DNA of 64,000 bases from Streptomyces pinistramenti (GCF_020564935.1 NZ_JAJCXB010000023.1:1-64000), one strand, 5' to 3'. Positions 50,861 through 59,930 are shown, counted from the stretch's first letter. Program-made: numbers and translations. Notes: generated by a model from the sequence alone, not told the origin.

Positions 50861-51250
50861 TCAGCGGTGCGGCGCGTCGTGCACGTACGTGATCCGGCCG
50901 CCGCCGACCCTGACGACCCGTACGGTCATCCTCCGGTCCGTGCCGCGCAGATAGTGGGCCGTGCAGCGGACGCGCGCTCCTTTGACGGCCCGCAGGGCAC
51001 CGCGGCAGTCGACCGAGCGCGGCCCTTTGGGGATCAGCGGCAGCGACAGGTGCCCGGCGATCGACGAGGCGACCTCGACACCAGGGACGGAATGGCTGAC
51101 GCGGTCCACCTTGCTGGTCGCGTACCGGTCGAGCATCCAGTACGCGCCCGCCGCCAGCCCACCGGCCAGCAGAGCCATCCCGGCCAACGCCAGGCCGACG
51201 GCCCGCAGATACCTCACCGCATTCCTCCTGCCGGATGCCCGAGCTGCCAT
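50861..51250 (-). CDS. Small membrane-anchored DUF4333-like protein
   Basis: 129-residue protein: a basic N terminus (SGRRNAVRYLR), one transmembrane helix at about 17-38 (AVGLALAGMALLAGGLAAGAYW), and an extracellular domain with two cysteines (SVDCRGALRAVKGARVRCTA) that match the DUF4333 pattern. Probably a surface protein of unknown function. ATG 51250 is chosen because the frame upstream looks non-coding. Confidence 0.65.
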   Translation of the reverse strand: MAARASGRRNAVRYLRAVGLALAGMALLAGGLAAGAYWMLDRYATSKVDRVSHSVPGVEVASSIAGHLSLPLIPKGPRSVDCRGALRAVKGARVRCTAHYLRGTDRRMTVRVVRVGGGRITYVHDAPHR

Positions 51251-51861
51251 GAACTCCGGACGCACCGAAGGCGCCGGATCACGGGTCCATTGTTGTGGAT
51301 CACGGGGCCGCGGCAACACGGATGCCCCGGATGCCGCGGCCCCCGATGCGGCGTCGGACGGCGTGCGTCGGGGAATGCTCGCGCATCCGGTCCGGCGGCC
51401 GCACGTCCTCTCGTGCCCCGTGGAGTCGCGTCAAGCGCACCGGACGTCATTCCCCCGGTAGATGTCTGTGGACGTGGTTGCCCGGTGGCCGGTCCCGGCA
51501 TCGTGGAGCGCCGACAGGGATGGGCGAGGCGCCGTGCCGTGCCGTGCCGTGCCGTGAACGGGGATGACCGATGAGCGCGTGGGCAGCTCACCGGCCGCTG
51601 CCCGGGATGGTGGGGCGAGCCGTTGAGCACCAGGTGGTGTCCGGGCTGGTCGCGAGCCTGCGGACCGGTGTCCGTGTGCCGCGGCGGAAGCGGACGATGC
51701 GCTGCGCTGGTGGCAGTGGAAGGCCGGGAGCGGCGGCCGGAAGGGACGCTTCTTCTCTCGGCTGCGCAGCGGGGCGTAGCCAAGACGGGAATCCTTACCC
51801 GCAGTGACCCCACACTCACCTTCGGCATGCGATCATGCCGGGCCGGTCGCACTCTGGTGCC
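51251..51861. other. 611-bp stretch without a convincing gene; holds a GCCGT microsatellite
   Basis: Open frames here have no recognisable protein. The pentamer GCCGT is repeated five times in tandem at 51531-51555. A short inverted repeat, CGGCATG-CGAT-CATGCCG (51823-51840), lies 21 bases before the next gene and could be an operator or a 5' hairpin. The rest looks like plain intergenic DNA. Confidence 0.5.
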
Positions 51862-52071
51862 ATGAACCGAGCACCTGTGATCGTGCATCCTCCCTGCTCC
51901 GGCGGGCGTCGTGTCACGCTCCGCGGGCAGGACCTCGGACGGGCCCGCCGCCCCGGTGACGTGGCCGCGTTCCTGCGCCGCGCCGGATTCCCGGCGACGC
52001 ACCTGGTCTGGGATGACACCGGCGTCTTCGAATGGCGCGACGGCGGACCCGACATCTGGTACACGCCCTGA
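51862..52071 (+). CDS. Small conserved hypothetical protein (69 residues)
   Basis: 69-residue protein: MNRAPVIVHPPCSGGRRVTL then LGRARRPGDVAAFLRRAGF and a C-terminal VFEWRDGGPDIWYTP. It resembles a family of short Streptomyces proteins with the VVHPP and EWRGGGPDVW ends that have no known function. Codon use fits the window. A 14-base-pair terminator follows five bases after the stop. The start at ATG 51862 is supported by where similarity begins. Confidence 0.7.
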   Translation: MNRAPVIVHPPCSGGRRVTLRGQDLGRARRPGDVAAFLRRAGFPATHLVWDDTGVFEWRDGGPDIWYTP

Positions 52072-52075
52072 CGGC

Positions 52076-52108
52076 AACGGCCCGGCAGCGCAGGGCTGCC
52101 GGGCCGTT
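52076..52108. terminator. 14-bp perfect hairpin terminator
   Basis: AACGGCCCGGCAGC (52076-52089) and GCTGCCGGGCCGTT (52095-52108) with a 5-base loop; the plus-strand arm ends in TT. It lies between the convergent small gene and dedA-like gene and likely serves both. Confidence 0.85.
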
Positions 52109-52164
52109 GAGGTCGGGTGACCGCCGCTCCCGGTGGTCGGCCGGGGCGGGGGCGTCCGAGCGGG

Positions 52165-52815
52165 TCAGTCGACCGCCGCGGGGGCCGGGGCCTCGGCGGC
52201 CTCGCGTTCCGCGGCCGCCTTCTGCGCCCGCCGCTTCATGACCAGGAACGAGCCGATGCCGAACAGCAGGGCGGCGACGAGTCCGAGCCAGGAGAACCGG
52301 TTGAGCCAGGGCTCGGCGACGATGCCGACGCTGTAGATCAGTGCGGTCGTCCCGCCCGCCCAGACGATGCCGCCCAGGACGTTGGCGATCAGGAACTTCC
52401 AGTACGGCATCTTCAGAACGCCGGAGAGCGGCCCCGCGAAGATCCGCAGCAGGGCGATGAAGCGGCCGAAGAAGACCGCCCACATGCCCCACTTCTCGAA
52501 CTTCTCCTCGGCCATCGCGACGTGGTCGGGGCCGAAGTGCTTGGGGAACTTCCGGCCCGCCCAGTCCAGCAACGGCTGGCCGCCCTTGCGTCCGATCAGG
52601 TACCCGATGGAGTCACCGATGATCGCGCCGGCCGACGCGCACGCACCCAGCACGACGGGATCGATGTGGTCCTGGGTCGCGGCGAGGATCGCCGCGCTGA
52701 CGAGGACGATTTCACCGGGCAGCGGAATGCCCAGGCTCTCCAGTCCGATGACCACCCCCACCAGGAGGTACACACTCACGGCCGGTACCGTCCCCAGCCA
52801 CTCCTGGATATGCAA
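52165..52815 (-). CDS. DedA/VTT-family membrane protein
   Basis: 216-residue DedA-family integral membrane protein, linked to lipid (undecaprenyl phosphate or phosphatidyl) flipping and membrane homeostasis. Typical features are ESLGIPLPGEIVLVSAAIL at 26-44, GRKGGQPLLDWAGRKF, and the conserved FGRFIALLRIFAGPLSG block, with about five hydrophobic segments and a basic C-terminal tail. TTG 52815 with GGAGG 8-9 bases upstream. A related VTT-domain gene lies at 57718. Confidence 0.88.
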   Translation of the reverse strand: MHIQEWLGTVPAVSVYLLVGVVIGLESLGIPLPGEIVLVSAAILAATQDHIDPVVLGACASAGAIIGDSIGYLIGRKGGQPLLDWAGRKFPKHFGPDHVAMAEEKFEKWGMWAVFFGRFIALLRIFAGPLSGVLKMPYWKFLIANVLGGIVWAGGTTALIYSVGIVAEPWLNRFSWLGLVAALLFGIGSFLVMKRRAQKAAAEREAAEAPAPAAVD

Positions 52816-53021
52816 AGCCGCTTCCTCCGCACGATGTCGGGCCCCCGTGGGCCGCTCGCCGTGTCACCGAATCCGGTGCCGGCCGATTCCCCCGCGCGCC
52901 GGACAGCGCGCCCGGGAAGGGTACTCGATCGGCCGTCCCGCCTGACGGTGCCATCGCGCGTACAGGGACACCTCGGGAACACCGGCCGCGCGGAGGGAAG
53001 CGGCTCGTCCGGGCCCGGGGA

Positions 53022-53477
53022 TCAGCGGTTCGGGCGCAGGGTCCAGACGATCGTCATCTCGCCGGTCACCGCGCCGTCCTCACGGGTGAGGGAGACGTTC
53101 ACCGGAAATTCCGGGCGCTCGCCCGCGTCGAGATCGGCGATCACCTCGGCGACCGGACGACCGAGCTGTGCGGTCGCGGTGACCGGGCCCATCGCGAGCT
53201 TCTTGTAGTCGATCTCGGCGCGTACGGCCAGCGGCACCGCGCGGCCCAGTTCGGAGCCGAAAGCCGTCATCACGATCGCGCCGCTGGCCGACTCGGCGAG
53301 GGTGAACATCGCTCCGGCGTGCGGGCCGCCGACGTGGTTGTGGAAGTCGGAACGGTCGGGCAGCCGGACCACGGCGCGCTCGGCGGTGGTCTCGGTGAAC
53401 TCAAGGTTGAGGGTGCGCACCATCGGCACGGATGCCGCCATCATTTCGCCGATCGACGGCAGGGTCTCAGAAGACAT
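53022..53477 (-). CDS. Hotdog-fold thioesterase (PaaI/DUF4442-like)
   Basis: 151-residue single hotdog-domain protein. FHNHVGGPHAGAMFTLAESAS contains the family's conserved helix start, and VPLAVRAEIDYKKLAMGPVT the following strands. Probably an acyl-CoA thioesterase. ATG 53477 has TAACAT six bases upstream (53489-53484) and no ribosome site, so likely leaderless. It stands alone and is divergent from the MFS gene. Confidence 0.84.
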   Translation of the reverse strand: MSSETLPSIGEMMAASVPMVRTLNLEFTETTAERAVVRLPDRSDFHNHVGGPHAGAMFTLAESASGAIVMTAFGSELGRAVPLAVRAEIDYKKLAMGPVTATAQLGRPVAEVIADLDAGERPEFPVNVSLTREDGAVTGEMTIVWTLRPNR

Positions 53478-53722
53478 GCCCGCATGTTACCTATCGGTAG
53501 CTTGGCGGGGAAGGGCCCGGCCCTGGATTACGGTGCGGACCGTGCCGGAAAGCGCGGTGACCGCCGGTCCGCGGCCCGCATATCGTTGACCCCCATGTGG
53601 TCAGGACAGCAGCAGCACGGGGACGAGAGACATCCGCACCCGGGACACCGCGGAGCGGACACCGGACGCCGGTCCGCCTCCCGGCCGACGGCGGCAGCCG
53701 CACGACCGGTCCGGTCTTGGTG

Positions 53723-54991
53723 ATGGCCCGTCCCACTTGGGCGGGACGCAACTACACCCTCCTCACGGCGGCCACCGTGATCGCCGGCCTCGGCAGCTCC
53801 GGCGCCCTGATCGCGTCCGCCTTCGCGGTGCTCGGTGCGGGCGGCTCCGCCACCGACGTCGGACTCGTCGCCACCGCGCGGACGGTGCCGCTCGTCCTGT
53901 TCCTGCTCGTCGGCGGCGCGCTCGCCGACCGGCTGCCGCGGCACCGGGTGATGGTCGCCGCCAACACCCTCAGCTGCCTCTCCCAGGGCGCCTTCGCCGT
54001 GCTGGTCCTGGCCGGCCGGCCGGAACTGTGGCAGATGGCGGTGCTGGCGGCGCTCGGCGGCACCGGGCAGGCGTTCTTCGCGCCCGCATCGGAAGGCATG
54101 GTGCTCGCCAGCGTCTCCGGCGCGCACTCCGGCCGGGCGTTCGCCGTCTTCCGGATGGGGATGAACGGCGCGAACATCGGCGGGGCGGCTCTCGGCGGCG
54201 CGCTGGTCGCCGCCGTCGGGCCCGGCTGGGTCCTCGCCGTCGACTCGCTCTGCTTCGCCCTCGCCGGCGCACTGCGCGCCTTCCTCGACGTGAGCGGCGT
54301 GCCCGAGCGGGCTCCCGGCGCCGGACTGCTGCACGATCTGCGGGACGGCTGGCGCGAGGTCGTCTCGCGGCCCTGGCTGTGGGCGGTGGTGGTGCAGTTC
54401 GCCGTCGTCAACGCCGTCGTCGTGGCGGCCGAGGCGGTCTACGGGCCGATGGTCGCCGACGAGCATCTGGGCGGCGCCGGGCCCTGGGGCATCGCCCTCG
54501 CCGCGTTCGGTGCGGGCACGGTCTGCGGTGCACTGCTGATGACCCGCCTCACCCCGCGCCGCCTGCTGTTCGTCGGCTCCCTCTGCGTCTTCCCGCTCGC
54601 GCTGCCGTCGGCCGCGCTCGCCGTGCCGGTGTCCGCCACGACGCTGACCGCGATCATGTTCGCCACCGGCATCGCCATCGAGGTCTTCTCCGTGACGTGG
54701 ATGACGGCGCTGCACCAGGAGATCCCGGAGGACAAGTTCTCCCGCGTCTCGTCGTACGACTGGCTCGGGTCGCTGGCCATCGTCCCGTTGGCCACCGCTC
54801 TGGCCGGACCCGTCCAGGACCTCATCGGCCGGAAGGCCGCCCTGTGGGGCTGCTCCGTCCTGATCGCCCTGCTCACGGCGGCCGTGCTGTGCGTCCCTGA
54901 CGTACGGCGGCTGACCCGGCGCCCTCCGGAGGAGCCGGGCCAGGCGGACGAGCCGGCCACGGCGGCGACGGTGGAAGAACCTGCGGGATAG
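53723..54991 (+). CDS. MFS exporter (DHA3/enterobactin-exporter-like)
   Basis: 422-residue 12-helix MFS transporter. The A-like motif is GGALADRLPRHRVMVAANT near 65-83; later RMGMNGANIGGAALGGAL and FFAPASEGMV fit the DHA3 group of drug or siderophore exporters. A low-complexity Glu/Thr/Ala tail ends the protein. ATG 53723 is chosen because helix 1 starts 16 residues later; no good ribosome site is seen and GTG 53720 is possible. The substrate is unknown; no siderophore genes are adjacent. Confidence 0.83.
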   Translation: MARPTWAGRNYTLLTAATVIAGLGSSGALIASAFAVLGAGGSATDVGLVATARTVPLVLFLLVGGALADRLPRHRVMVAANTLSCLSQGAFAVLVLAGRPELWQMAVLAALGGTGQAFFAPASEGMVLASVSGAHSGRAFAVFRMGMNGANIGGAALGGALVAAVGPGWVLAVDSLCFALAGALRAFLDVSGVPERAPGAGLLHDLRDGWREVVSRPWLWAVVVQFAVVNAVVVAAEAVYGPMVADEHLGGAGPWGIALAAFGAGTVCGALLMTRLTPRRLLFVGSLCVFPLALPSAALAVPVSATTLTAIMFATGIAIEVFSVTWMTALHQEIPEDKFSRVSSYDWLGSLAIVPLATALAGPVQDLIGRKAALWGCSVLIALLTAAVLCVPDVRRLTRRPPEEPGQADEPATAATVEEPAG

Positions 54992-55012
54992 CGGGCGGGA
55001 GCCCCGGTCGCC

Positions 55013-55867
55013 TCAGCCGATGCTGAAGGCTCCGTCGGGCGGCACGGGCGAGGCGACCGCGTCCGCATCCCCGACGGGTGCCGCGCCCGCGATCAGTTTC
55101 CGCAGCGCCGCGCCGTGTTCGACCCGGGCGGGGAAGGCGTCGCCGGCCGCCCGCCGGGCCAGTTCGGCCAGCGGCAGCGGGACGCGCGAGGCGGCCAGCA
55201 CCGCGTTGCCGAAGCGGCGGCCGCGCAGCACGGGCGGCTCGGCGATCAGCGCGAGGTGGGCGAATTCCGTGGCGAAGGTGGCGAGTTGGCCGCGCAGGAA
55301 GCCGAACGGCGCGCTGTCGGCGAGGTTCGCCGCGTAGATCCCGTCCGGCCGCAGCACGCGTGCCACGGCGCGGGCGTACTCGACGGATGTGAGGTGCGCC
55401 GGCACCCGGGAGCCGCCGAAGACGTCGCCGACGACGACGTCGGCGCTGTCCTCAGCCGCCGCTTCCAGCGCACTCCTGGCGTCCGCCGCCCGTACCTCGA
55501 CACCGGATCCGGCGGGCAGCGGCAGCCGCTCGGCCACCAGGCCGAGAAGCCCGCGGTCGGCCTCGATGACGAGCTGACGCGAGCCGGGACGGGTGGCCGC
55601 GAGATACCGCGGCAGGGTCAGCGCCCCGCCGCCCAGATGCAGGACGTCGAGCGGACGGCCCGGGGCCGCGGCCTCGTCCAGGACGTGGGCCAGCCTGCGG
55701 ACGTACTCGAATTCCAGGTGGGCGGGCGCGTCGAGGTCGACGTACGACTGCGGTGCGCCGTCCACCGTCAGCAGCCAGGCGCGCGGCCGGTCGACATCGG
55801 GCATCAGCTTGGCGGTGCCGCAGTCCACGGCCCGGGTGACCGGTATCGGCTCGGGTGTTTCGTCCAC
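55013..55867 (-). CDS. Spermidine synthase-like methyltransferase-fold protein
   Basis: 284-residue aminopropyltransferase-like protein. The nucleotide loop LHLGGGALTLPRYLA is near 87-101, and the acidic residue EAD follows on the next strand. The active-site Asp expected in true spermidine synthases is replaced or shifted (DVVVGDVFGGSRVPAHL), so it may be a non-polyamine relative. GTG 55867; a CACAAT box is six bases upstream, suggesting a leaderless message. Convergent with the MFS gene. Confidence 0.8.
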   Translation of the reverse strand: MDETPEPIPVTRAVDCGTAKLMPDVDRPRAWLLTVDGAPQSYVDLDAPAHLEFEYVRRLAHVLDEAAAPGRPLDVLHLGGGALTLPRYLAATRPGSRQLVIEADRGLLGLVAERLPLPAGSGVEVRAADARSALEAAAEDSADVVVGDVFGGSRVPAHLTSVEYARAVARVLRPDGIYAANLADSAPFGFLRGQLATFATEFAHLALIAEPPVLRGRRFGNAVLAASRVPLPLAELARRAAGDAFPARVEHGAALRKLIAGAAPVGDADAVASPVPPDGAFSIG

Positions 55868-56113
55868 CGTCCCATTGTGACCGGTCGGCCGGCCCGGCCG
55901 TACCGCGCGGACCTCGTCGACGTGCGCGGCCGCCGGGACACGGGCCGCGTCCGCCCGCCTCCACCGGGGAGCGAGGCGGACGGTTCGGACGCGCCACCGC
56001 ATCCGTACCGCCCGCCCTCACGCGCCGGTCGCCGGCACCGAACACCCGCACCGGCCGGGCGACTTCGGACTCTTGGCCCCGGTCACCCCGTCATCCGGCA
56101 TCCGGCCCTCCGA

Positions 56114-57292
56114 TCACCTCTGGCCTTCGACCGAGCGCACCGTGCCCGCGCCGACCGTCCTGCCGCCCTCACGGATGGCGAAGCGGAGGCCGGGCTCCAG
56201 CGGCACGTCCCGGTCCAGTTCGACCGAGACGGTCACCGTCTCACCGGGGCGTGCGACCGCCTTGTCGCCCAGGTCGAGGTCGCCCGCCACGTCCGCGGTG
56301 CGGAGGTAGAACTGCGGCCGGTAGCCCGTGGCCAGCGGCGTGCGGCGGCCGCCCTCCTCCGTGGACAGGACGTACACCTCGGCGGTGAATCGGCGCCGCG
56401 GGGTGACGCTGCCCGGCGCCGCGACGACGTGTCCGCGGCGCACCTGGTCGCGGTGGAGTCCGCGCAGCAGCAGCGCGACGTTGTCCCCGGCCTCCGCCGA
56501 CTCCATCGGTTTGCCGAACGTCTCCAGGCCGGTGACCGTCGTCTCCGCCGCCGCGCCGAGCACCGCCACCCGGTCACCGACCCGTACGGTGCCCCGCTCG
56601 ACGGCGCCGGTGACGACGGTGCCGCGCCCGGTGATGGTCAGGACGTTCTCCACCGGCAGCAGGAACGGCGCGTCGATGTACCGCTCGGGCATCGGGACGT
56701 AGGTGTCCACAGCATCCAGCAGCGCGTCGATCGCCGCCGTCCAGCGCGGGTCGCCCTCCAGCGCCCGCAGCCCGGAGACGCGGATGACGGGGACGTGCTC
56801 GCCGTCGTAGCCGTGCGCGCCGAGCAGTTCGCGCACCTCCAGCTCGACCAGGTCGGTCAGCTCCGGGTCGCCGGCGTCGGCCTTGTTGAGGGCGACGACG
56901 AGGTGCCGCACGCCGACCTGCTTGGCGAGCAGGACGTGTTCGGCGGTCTGCGGCATGATCCCGTCGAGCGCCGAGACGACGAGGATGCCGCCGTCGAGCT
57001 GCGTGGCGCCGGTGACCATGTTCTTGATGAAGTCGGCGTGGCCCGGCATGTCGACGTGGGCGTAGTGCCGGGTACCGGTCTCGTACTCGACGTGCGAGAG
57101 GGAGATGGTGATGCCGCGGGCGGCCTCCTCCGGGGCCCGGTCGATCCGGTCGAACGGGACGAAGGTGCCGCTCCCCCGGTCGCTGAGGACCTTGGTGATG
57201 GCGGCGGTCAGGGTGGTCTTGCCGTGGTCGACGTGTCCCATGGTGCCGATGTTGAGATGCGGCTTGGTGCGTACGTATGCCGTCTTGGGCAT
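56114..57292 (-). CDS. tuf3: Divergent elongation factor Tu (tuf3-type)
   Basis: 392-residue EF-Tu that carries aminoacyl-tRNA to the ribosome. GTPase motifs: P-loop GHVDHGKT (19-26), switch I ARGITISLSHVEY, DMPGHADF (standard DCPGHADY), NKADAGD (standard NKCD), SGLRALEGD. All three domains are present, and the sequence is clearly more diverged than a main tuf gene, as in the third tuf of some Streptomyces. Not next to rpsL/fusA. GAAGAA-type site before ATG 57292. It probably acts under special conditions (the S. coelicolor homologue is reported to respond to stringency). Resistance to EF-Tu antibiotics is possible but not shown. Confidence 0.9.
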   Translation of the reverse strand: MPKTAYVRTKPHLNIGTMGHVDHGKTTLTAAITKVLSDRGSGTFVPFDRIDRAPEEAARGITISLSHVEYETGTRHYAHVDMPGHADFIKNMVTGATQLDGGILVVSALDGIMPQTAEHVLLAKQVGVRHLVVALNKADAGDPELTDLVELEVRELLGAHGYDGEHVPVIRVSGLRALEGDPRWTAAIDALLDAVDTYVPMPERYIDAPFLLPVENVLTITGRGTVVTGAVERGTVRVGDRVAVLGAAAETTVTGLETFGKPMESAEAGDNVALLLRGLHRDQVRRGHVVAAPGSVTPRRRFTAEVYVLSTEEGGRRTPLATGYRPQFYLRTADVAGDLDLGDKAVARPGETVTVSVELDRDVPLEPGLRFAIREGGRTVGAGTVRSVEGQR

Positions 57293-57401
57293 GGCGTTCT
57301 TCCTCGCAACACTGCGGTGAGGACGGCGGCTTGGCGCCGTGGAGACCCCTGAGGACTTCCGACCCTCCCCCTGCGGGGTCCGCCGGACGATCCGGAGAGG
57401 G

Positions 57402-57563
57402 TCAGCTTCGCGTGCCGCCGGCTGCGACGGAGACGGCGGCGGCCTGTGCCGCTGCGGCGGTTGCCCCGCCTGCTACGGGGACGTCGGCGGCAGCCTTCAG
57501 CGCATCGGCGTCCGCGAGGGCGGACGGGAGCGGGAGGAAGGCGGGCCGGAACATGACGCCCAT
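57402..57563 (-). CDS. Candidate 53-residue open frame upstream of tuf3
   Basis: A short frame starting MGVMFRPAFLPLPSALADAD and ending in a very Ala-rich stretch (AAAAQAAAVSVAAGG). It lies 109 bases upstream of tuf3 on the same strand. Third positions are GC-rich but not strikingly so, and no ribosome site is visible before ATG 57563. I do not recognise it. It may be a leader peptide, or chance. Confidence 0.3.
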   Translation of the reverse strand: MGVMFRPAFLPLPSALADADALKAAADVPVAGGATAAAAQAAAVSVAAGGTRS

Positions 57564-57717
57564 GGTGCCGGGCCGCGGACGGGCCGTCGAGCGAATTAAC
57601 GGGGGCCGCCATCCGGTTGGCCCGTACGCCGGGAAGCCCGCAGGCGACGGAGCCGCACCCGTGACCGTACGGGCACGATGACGGGCCCCGGGCAGCCAGG
57701 TCGGTTACGCTCCCCGG
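57564..57717. promoter_or_regulatory. Divergent region between tuf3 and the VTT gene
   Basis: A GAATTAA stretch (57593-57599) is the only AT-rich island and could be the -10 of the tuf3 transcript. On the plus strand TACGCT (57706-57711) ends six bases before ATG 57718, a leaderless -10. Confidence 0.45.
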
Positions 57718-58419
57718 ATGCTCGAACCCGCCGCGACGCCCGACGGCCTCGCCGCGCGCTGCACGCGTGTGCTCTTCTCCCCGTGGGCCCGGCTGGGCCT
57801 GCTCCTCCTCCTGCTCGCCTGCGCCGCGGCCGCGATGCTGCTGTGGCAGCCGCAACGCCTCCTGGCCGACGGCTGGCCGCCGCAGATGTCCGGCCCGACG
57901 GCTCTGGTGGTCTTCGCCGTGGCGTACGGCGTGCTCACCACGGCGTTCGTGCCGCGCCCGGTGCTGAACCTCGCGGCCGGCGCACTCTTCGGCAGCCAGG
58001 CCGGCCTCGCCACCTCGCTCGCCGGAACGGTGCTGGGCTCCGCCCTCGCCTTCGGACTCGGCCGCCTGCTCGGCCAGGACGCGCTCCGTCCCCTGCTGCG
58101 CGCACGGTGGCTGACGGCCGCCGACCGGCAGCTGAGCGACCACGGATTCCGCTCGATGCTGGCCATCCGCCTCTTCCCCGGCCTGCCGTTCTGCGCGACG
58201 AATTACTGTGCGGCGGTCTCCCGGATGGGCTGGCTGCCCTTTCTCCTGGCCACGACGCTGGGCAGCGTGCCGAACACCGCCGCGTACGCCATCGCCGGGG
58301 CGCGGGCGTCGGCCCCCACGTCGCCGGCGTTCCTCATCGCCACGGGATTCATCGTCGTCAGCGGCCTGGCGGCCCTGATCGTCGCCTGGTGCAAGCGGAA
58401 GTCCCTGCGCGGAACCTGA
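57718..58419 (+). CDS. TVP38/TMEM64-family (VTT-domain) membrane protein
   Basis: 233-residue membrane protein with about six hydrophobic segments. The VTT (SNARE-associated Golgi) motif FVPRPVLNLAAGALFG lies near 79-94 and the later R-x-FPGLPF block near 150. These proteins are relatives of DedA with a role in lipid scrambling or surface-charge maintenance. ATG 57718 is directly downstream of the leaderless -10 TACGCT. No partner gene. Confidence 0.86.
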   Translation: MLEPAATPDGLAARCTRVLFSPWARLGLLLLLLACAAAAMLLWQPQRLLADGWPPQMSGPTALVVFAVAYGVLTTAFVPRPVLNLAAGALFGSQAGLATSLAGTVLGSALAFGLGRLLGQDALRPLLRARWLTAADRQLSDHGFRSMLAIRLFPGLPFCATNYCAAVSRMGWLPFLLATTLGSVPNTAAYAIAGARASAPTSPAFLIATGFIVVSGLAALIVAWCKRKSLRGT

Positions 58420-58788
58420 GCGCACACGCCGGGCAGCCGCGCAGCCCGGCCCCGGCACCAACCGGCCCTACGGGCCTGCCGGTCGACCGCTCGCCCTGCC
58501 CCGCGCCCCGCAGGCACCCGATGGCCAACGGAATGTAGCCCTTTGGCCATCTCCCGTCGCTACGCTGCCGCGACTGCCCCCTGATCTCCCCGCTACGGCG
58601 GTTCCTGCCGCCGCCCACCCTTCTCTGCCCTTCCCCGCCCATCTTCCGCAGCAGAACCTCCCGCCGATCTCCGCTCATTGACCGTGCCGCTTCCCTCCAC
58701 TTTCGTCTGCTGATGCGGCTGGTCGGATCGGCCGGCTCGGACCGGCTGGTCGGATCAACGCCCGATCATCCCTGGATTGCCTCATTCC
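58420..58788. other. 369-bp intergenic region with 14-bp direct repeats before uppP
   Basis: No gene is seen. A palindromic ACCGGC...GCCGGT hairpin (about 58459-58482) may end the VTT transcript. CGGCTGGTCGGATC occurs twice (58716-58729, 58743-58756), 27 bases apart and 33 bases upstream of the uppP start. TTGCCT lies six bases before the ATG. Confidence 0.45.
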
Positions 58789-59652
58789 ATGAGCTGGTTT
58801 GCCTCTTTCGTTCTCGGACTCGTCCAAGGGTTGACCGAGTTCCTGCCCATCTCCTCCAGCGCGCACCTGCGGCTGACCGCCGCGTTCGCCGGCTGGCACG
58901 ACCCGGGCGCGGCCTTCACCGCCATCACCCAGATCGGCACCGAGGCCGCCGTACTCCTCTACTTCCGCAAGGACATCGCGCGGATCGTCTCGACCTGGAC
59001 CCGCTCACTCGTCAACCGCGGCCTCCGGCACGACCACGACGCGCAGATGGGCTGGCTGGTGATCGTCGGCTCGATTCCGATCGGCGTGCTCGGCATCACC
59101 CTCAAAGACGCCGTCGAAGGACCGTTCCGCGACCTCCGGCTCATCGCCACCACCTTGATCGTGCTCGGCATCGTGCTCGGCATCGCCGACCGGATGGCCG
59201 CCAGGAACGAGACCGGCGGCCGGCACCGCGCGGCAAGGCGGCGTAAAACCCTCGACGATCTCGGCGTCAAGGACGGCCTGCTGTTCGGCATCTGCCAGGC
59301 CATGGCCCTGGTCCCCGGCGTATCGCGCTCGGGCGCCACGATCAGCGGCGGCCTCCTGATGGGCTACACCCGCGAGTCCGCGGCCCGCTACTCGTTCCTC
59401 CTCGCCGTACCGGCCGTTCTGGCGTCCGGCGTCTACGAGTTGAAGGACGCGGGCGAGAGCCACGTCGCCTGGGGCCCCACCCTCTTCGCCACGGCCATCG
59501 CATTCGCCGTCGGCTACGCGGTCATCTCCTGGTTCATGAAGTTCGTCTCCAGCAAGAGCTTCCTGCCGTTCGTCGTCTACCGGATCGCCCTGGGCATCGC
59601 TCTGTCCGCACTGATCGGAGCAGGTTCTCTGGACCCGGAAACGGGCGCCTGA
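58789..59652 (+). CDS. uppP: Undecaprenyl-diphosphatase
   Basis: 287-residue UppP/BacA membrane phosphatase that recycles the cell-wall carrier lipid and confers bacitracin resistance when overexpressed. The motif QGLTE (13-17, Q-x-x-x-E) followed by FLPISSSAHL is intact, and the PGVSRSGAT block lies near 178-186. Eight or so hydrophobic helices, normal length. ATG 58789 with a possible TTGCCT -10 six bases upstream. Two 14-base direct repeats lie just upstream. Stands alone. Confidence 0.92.
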   Translation: MSWFASFVLGLVQGLTEFLPISSSAHLRLTAAFAGWHDPGAAFTAITQIGTEAAVLLYFRKDIARIVSTWTRSLVNRGLRHDHDAQMGWLVIVGSIPIGVLGITLKDAVEGPFRDLRLIATTLIVLGIVLGIADRMAARNETGGRHRAARRRKTLDDLGVKDGLLFGICQAMALVPGVSRSGATISGGLLMGYTRESAARYSFLLAVPAVLASGVYELKDAGESHVAWGPTLFATAIAFAVGYAVISWFMKFVSSKSFLPFVVYRIALGIALSALIGAGSLDPETGA

Positions 59653-59855
59653 GTGGGGTGACAGGCCACTTTCGCGAGCTGCTCGGCACCTCAATCGGTC
59701 GGCCGGATGCCGCGCCGGTCGGACGCCAGACAGGCGATCCTCTGCCTGGCCGCGCAGTGCAACGTGGAGTCGTCGCGGTCGGCACGATCCACGGAAACGT
59801 TCCGACCGCGACGGTTGACGGGGCTTCCGGACCGAGCTCCACCTCACGGATCGGT

Positions 59856-59889
59856 GCCTCGCCCCTGTGCGCTGTCACAGGGGCGAGGC
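59856..59889 (-). terminator. 14-bp perfect hairpin 35-70 bases downstream of a minus-strand promoter
   Basis: GCCTCGCCCCTGTG (59856-59869) and CACAGGGGCGAGGC (59876-59889) with a 6-base loop, flanked imperfectly by GGATC/GATCC. It may end the uppP transcript (plus) or a short RNA from the promoter at 59931-59953 (minus). Confidence 0.7.
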
Positions 59890-59930
59890 GGATCCGAGGA
59901 GCGCCAGCAGCTCGGACAGTGGCGTGAACC

